Assembly: GCA_030533445.1 (NCBI GenBank)
Contig: CM060068.1
Location: 30,304,510-30,368,509 of the forward strand
Source of the DNA: Cyprinodon diabolis
Taxonomy: Eukaryota; Chordata; Actinopteri; Cyprinodontiformes; Cyprinodontidae
Direction: 5' to 3'
DNA: 64,000 bases
How positions within the stretch are numbered: the stretch's first letter is position 1; each line of letters opens with the position of its first letter. The notes beneath the pieces were generated by a model, which saw only the letters and a program-made list of their open reading frames with translations, was not told the DNA's origin and ran no database searches. Both the position numbers and the translations under genes were made by a program. This document shows positions 59,558 through 64,000 of the stretch, piece after piece.

Positions 59558-61194
59558 GTTGTTGCTGTCCCACGGGGGGCAGGATGAACTCAGATCCAGT
59601 TTTGTTGTGAGAAGGGGTATCGGCAACAGCTGCACTCCAGCAGTTTTAGATTCTATGTCTGCCCCGGCCTCTCTGATACCTCAGAGTCAGTCCAATACTG
59701 CGCCGGTGAAATAGTAGAATTTTAAACTTTTGGGTCACTTACGGTGCTTAAGAGAACGTCTTCATGATGCACTCAACTCAGTGGGGGGTGATTCCTGAAG
59801 CTCACAGTAGCTTGGTTTATGGGATGAGAGCTGGCTGAATAGTGCAGGATGGAGGCAGCAACTCAGCGATATGAGGGTCAGTACCACTCATATCGCAGAA
59901 GGTACACCGGGCACAGAACATCAGGCCAGGACGGGTTATTTCATTCGATCGACAGGCGGAGATTTAAAAATGGGCGGTACCAGAAATAGGGATGGGGATC
60001 GTTAATATTTATTGATATCGATACCTTTATCGATACTCCTTATCGATCCGAGTCTTATTGATACCACTATCGATACTTTTCTGTTATTTGGTGGAAAGAC
60101 GATGCAACAATAGTTTTTTTAACAGAACTGGTATTGCTTTTATTGCTTAACAAGTGAGCATAATAAAAACGTTTCTAGCCTTCAATAAACATGGCTAATG
60201 TAACAGCCCACTTCGAAATGACATAAAACTAACTAGAATATATTTTCACAATTGTTGGTTAATGTATTGTCTACTGTCACTTTTCATCATGTTTTTAGTG
60301 ATTAGGAAAATATTTAACAAATAAATAATTGTATTTTAAATTAAATGTAATTTTTAATAAATGTTCGCATCAGTAGTTTAATTATATATTCTAAAATAAT
60401 TAGAGCAATATACAACTGTATTACTCATGTTTCTCGCCAAAAACTCAATTTCCCGTTTTCTTTACGTTACACTTGAACGCATCATGATAACCTAATTGTC
60501 GTATTACTGAGCTAATCTGAACACATCATCACGCAGCACGTCTGAAACTTTATTTACTTTTCAAGCTAACTAGCTTGTATGCTTCCGATTACAAGACGGA
60601 TTTCACAATTACTATTTTTAACTGACCGGACAAGCTACAAAGTCTGTGTGTGCGCTACCAGTGGTACTCTGAGTGGATGATGAAGACAGGCCCGACTGTG
60701 GTGCGGCGGCAGCAGCAGGAGGAGGAGGAGTCTTTTCCGTTCAGCCATTCTCGAGTCGCGAGCAAAATTAAGTGCCAGACTTCACTTGTTTTACTTTTAA
60801 TATCTGTTTGCTTACAATTTCATTCCAAAAGATTGGTGTACATGCTGCAGTGATTGGATTGATTAGATTTAAATGCTGTGACGCGACTCGAGGGACACAC
60901 AATTATGTTACTGGACCTCCGGGAGAAAAAAACAAAAACGACCAGACTCGATAGTGGTATCGATAAGCCCAAACGTTATTGATTTTCGGGTTTTTAAAAA
61001 AGTGGAACCGGGTCCCCATCCCGAACCAGAAATGATAATTCAGGGTTTTCAGCTCAAAGTTTCTTCTTCAAGGAGGGATGCAGTCCTTCGCTGCAGAAAA
61101 ATGGACCATGGTTTCGGAGATCACACCACTTGTATTGTGATGTCCACCTGGAAAGCCAGGTCACCTCTAGTATCCAGACTGAGGAAGCCTGTGG
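59558..61194. mobile_element. Segment bounded by an exact 12-bp direct repeat, containing a hAT
   Basis: AATAGGAAGATT occurs exactly at 59546-59557 and 61195-61206. Between them is a 591-bp GC-richer sequence (59558-59986 plus 61033-61194) interrupted by the hAT at 59987-61024. A 12-bp duplication suggests a LINE-mobilised or retroposed insertion, but no poly(A), box promoter or LTR ends are clear, so the nature of the insert is unknown. Confidence 0.4.
59987..61024. mobile_element. hAT-type element with exact 8-bp target duplication
   Basis: The inverted ends are TAGGGATGGGGATCG and GGTCCCCATCCCGA, with subterminal TATCGATA words. Exact ACCAGAAA octamers flank it at 59979-59986 and 61025-61032. 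It is 1038 bp, with no long transposase frame. A CpG-rich patch with CGGCAGCAGCAGGAGG at 60703-60730 may be a remnant of the autonomous element's promoter or first exon. Confidence 0.9.
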
Positions 61195-61206
61195 AATAGG
61201 AAGATT

Positions 61207-62807
61207 AATTTGGGTGACCCGCTTAAATAACCGGTGTCACAGAGGTCTGATATCAGCTCACTGTGTTTTTTTTTATAGGACATTTGATCCACAACAGTGA
61301 ACAGAACAGCCTAAAGGAATAAGCAGCTGTAGAATTTTACTTTGTACATACATCAACTAGTGATAAACCATTTTATGCAATAGTGAAAGAAGGCTTGCAG
61401 GGTACGTTTTACTTGAACCACACACTCTTATATTGCTGTGATTTCAATTATTTAAAGATGTCATAAATGGACTTTTGAAGGTGTCTCATATCTTACCAAT
61501 TATTTAATCTGATGACAGTTGCTCCCAGTATTTATTTTAAAACCAAGGTAATTCAAACAACAACCTTATGTGGGTAAGCCAATGGCTGCAAAGAGCAGTA
61601 TGGGATTATTATTATATACTGACAACTATTCTGATGAAATTGTGCTCATTTTTTAATTTCTTTCCTTGATATCCATTGTTACCAATCTCAAACTCTCTTC
61701 CTTCTTTCCCCATACTTTCCTCTCAATTTCTTCCACTTCTCTCTATTCCCTGGTTGTCCTTAGTCAAGCAGAGAATCGATTTTTAAACAGGCAAGGCTCT
61801 GTGGACTGAGAAGAGAACCATTACTAGCCTCATTTAGGCTCCATTGCCACTGCGATGGCTTCTCAAGACAATAGGATAGACTCTGTCGTGGATACCAAAG
61901 CGTAAATGCACATTCCAACTGAAAATCGCTCAGGCCAGCATTTCCTTTCTTCAAAGAGGTTTTCTTCATTTATTTATTTATTTTAAGAGGATCCATAGTG
62001 ATGTCCCTCCTCACACAATGCAACAATCTTTTTCATAGTTACAGGACAACAATTATGTTATAGCTATTATTTGTTCTTACTTTTACATTCTCCTAATTTT
62101 CAATTTTCCACTCCTCTGATGTGAAGTCTGCAACATATGGTAGTGCTTTTCTACTCTAAACATTGACTGCTGAGACCGCATCTGGGAACTGAAATATGCT
62201 GTTACCCAGTTGTATGGCTATCAGACAGCTCATGCAGCACATGCAGAAAGTTTCTAGAAATCCTGAAGCATCTGTTTATGTGACAGAGTCACTGTGTAAT
62301 ATGTTTGAAGATAGGAAATCCAGGTCTGCATTTTTTTATTGCAGCGTAGGAATCCCAACATAGGATTATAAATGTCAGACACAATAATCTCATATAGGAG
62401 TGTTGGGCTGTATAGGTTTTCTTTTGCAACAGCAACCAATGATTAAAAAATGTGGGCAATTAATAAATATATCAATGCCCTTTGACAAGAAATGTCAATT
62501 TATCAGACAGCAGTTTGGTAAATGAAGGGTATTATAAGATAATTTGAATAAAGACAACAGTCCAATGGAAGGAATCAATAACAAGTTGGTACTTTTAGCA
62601 AAGGAGTTGTTAATGTTTCTGTTATTGGGTCCATCCAGTTATTGTAAATCAGAAAGTAAGCCAAAGCAGAAGTGTGTCAGCAGATGCGATGATGAGTGCT
62701 GTCGAATAGCCTTGGCTGTAAGGAAGAAGGTAGAAAAAGGAAGCTGATAGATCCTACCGATAGTTCATTTGGAATAGGAACCTATTGATACTTCTATTTG
62801 GTGCTTA
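61207..62807. other. AT-rich non-coding, nothing recognised
   Basis: No supported gene or repeat family. A short (TTTA)n run lies at 61967-61983. Confidence 0.4.
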
Positions 62808-63040
62808 AGGGAGTGGCAGCCTAGTGGTTAGTGCATTGCACTTGAAATCCAAAGGTTCTGAGTTTAAGCCCCACTCCTACAGACTGTCACTCTGGGTCCC
62901 TGAGCAAGACCCTTAATCCCACACTTCTCCCCGGGCCTCTTAAAATGGCAGCCCACTGCTCCCCAAAGGGATGGGTTAAATGCAAAGAGTTAATTTTGTT
63001 GCTCTGTACTTGTGACAGTTTAATGACAATAAAAAGCTTG
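62808..63040 (+). mobile_element. tRNA-derived SINE
   Basis: The head GAGTGGCAGCCTAGTGGTTA carries the pol III A box and GAGTTTAAGCCCC (62860-62872) the B box. The body has CCTGAGCAAGACCCTTAATC and AATGGCAGCCCACTGCTCCC, and the tail GACAATAAAAAGCTTG resembles a LINE 3' end used for priming. Related copies are at 33600 and 46590. Confidence 0.75.
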
Positions 63041-63187
63041 AAAAAGAACATATACTGTATGGCTTCGCACAATCCTTTGACTAAAGGACTTATAGCCACA
63101 AGATAAAAGAATTTAACAAGAACACATTATTTCTTGAAGTGTAAATGCAAGTACACATGTTTTAGGTTTTATCATGGAGAGCTTCAG

Positions 63188-63479
63188 CACTACAAAAAAT
63201 CTAAATCTAGATATGTCTTTTTTTCTTAAAATAAGTGCATTTGTTCTTGAATTGAGGAGGTAAAAGAGACATTCTGCCAATGGAAAAAGACAATTTACAC
63301 TTAAAATAAAAAAACACAATTGCATTGTCTGATTTCAAGTGCATATTATCTATTTAGCTTATTTTAAGAGTAAAATTACTCATTCCATTGGCAAACTATT
63401 TCATTTACATACTCAAATTAAGAGTGAATACACTTAATTTAGGAAATTTTGTACTTATTTCTAGATCGTTTTTGCAGTG
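63188..63479. mobile_element. Palindromic MITE
   Basis: CACTACAAAAAATC at the left pairs with CGTTTTTGCAGTG at the right. The inner arms repeat CTTAAAATAA.../...TTATTTTAAG and CATTCTGCCAATGG/CCATTGGCAAACTA in inverted order, so most of the 292 bp can fold on itself. It resembles palindromic fish MITEs. Target duplication not resolved. Confidence 0.7.
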
Positions 63480-64000
63480 AGCTGCTCACTACATTTGTGT
63501 CATTTTTGTTTCATGTAGTTCTTTATCAGACTGTTGCCTGCAAAAAAGAAGTCGTTTTAGTCAAGTTTACATGCTCTCTGTATGTTTCCCCCAGATTTAC
63601 ATTCACAATCCTTATTCAATTACACAATTCTACTCTGCTCTTGAAACCGGCTTCAATGCTGCTCAAAAAACAGGTACAGTCGTTTCTTCTGTTCAAATGT
63701 TAGAAACATCTGAAAAACTACTGGGTCTTTGGATTTTTCACAGTTACATATGATGATATTAGTAAAAAAAGTAGAAAAGAACAAGAATAATCTGTATGGT
63801 TCGTTGTTTGTAATTTTTTCTTTCAAAATAAAATGAGAAAAAAACATAAATAGTATGCTAAGATAAATTATGAATTTTAAAACAATTCTAGCGAAAAATT
63901 ACCTTTTCTTTTTACACTACAGTTTTGCATTGGATTCCAGCCTATTTATGTGCTTGCTAAGGGTCTGGTCAATAAATGTGAAATTGTAATATTGTCTATT
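63480..64000. other. AT-rich non-coding, nothing recognised
   Basis: Overlapping short frames on both strands; none is supported as a gene. Confidence 0.4.

Overview
This window looks like repeat-rich, AT-rich nuclear DNA from a ray-finned (teleost, probably percomorph) fish. The evidence is the mix of mobile elements: a Tc1 element of the fish type, many hAT-type elements with 8-bp target duplications, TTAA-flanked MITEs, tRNA-derived SINEs, fish LINE tails, and long (TA)n, (GATG)n, (GTGA)n and (CA)n tracts. The sequence does not allow a species to be named. I find no complete host protein-coding gene, and no rRNA or functional tRNA. Nearly all open frames are chance frames or pieces of mobile elements.

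Layout. 1-2464: 3' end of an endogenous retrovirus-like element, with two overlapping accessory-type frames, a polypurine tract and a complete 1073-bp LTR (U3 with TATA box, AATAAA, TG...CA ends). The second frame ends in a basic stretch followed by a leucine-zipper-like heptad array. 2.5-10.9 kb: an L2-like LINE 3' end, an intact hAT MITE (3076-3701), a TTAA MITE carrying an exon-like frame (4164-4812), an older 1.3-kb hAT with a broken coding remnant, and assorted tails. 12.7-20.1 kb: TA tracts, a remnant of a non-LTR reverse transcriptase, another hAT MITE (18247-18935) and a broken Ty3/gypsy-type integrase. 23.5-28.4 kb: a solo LTR with a 5-bp duplication that later received a small hAT, plus more fragments. 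34.8-37.1 kb is the only clearly CpG-enriched stretch. It has a GC box and a candidate splice donor, so it may be the promoter and non-coding first exon of a gene running to the right. If so, much of the rest of the window would be intron, and the low-repeat, complex stretches at 38.9-40.3 kb and elsewhere would be candidate conserved enhancers. 41.3-42.8 kb: a broken Tc1 element. 44-64 kb: dense young DNA transposons, an internally deleted LINE and SINEs.

Insertion order can be read in several places, because exact target duplications show hAT elements sitting inside an LTR, a LINE copy, a TA microsatellite and a segment bounded by a 12-bp direct repeat. Family assignments rest on recalled consensus features and on ends, duplications and frames visible here. 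No database search was possible.
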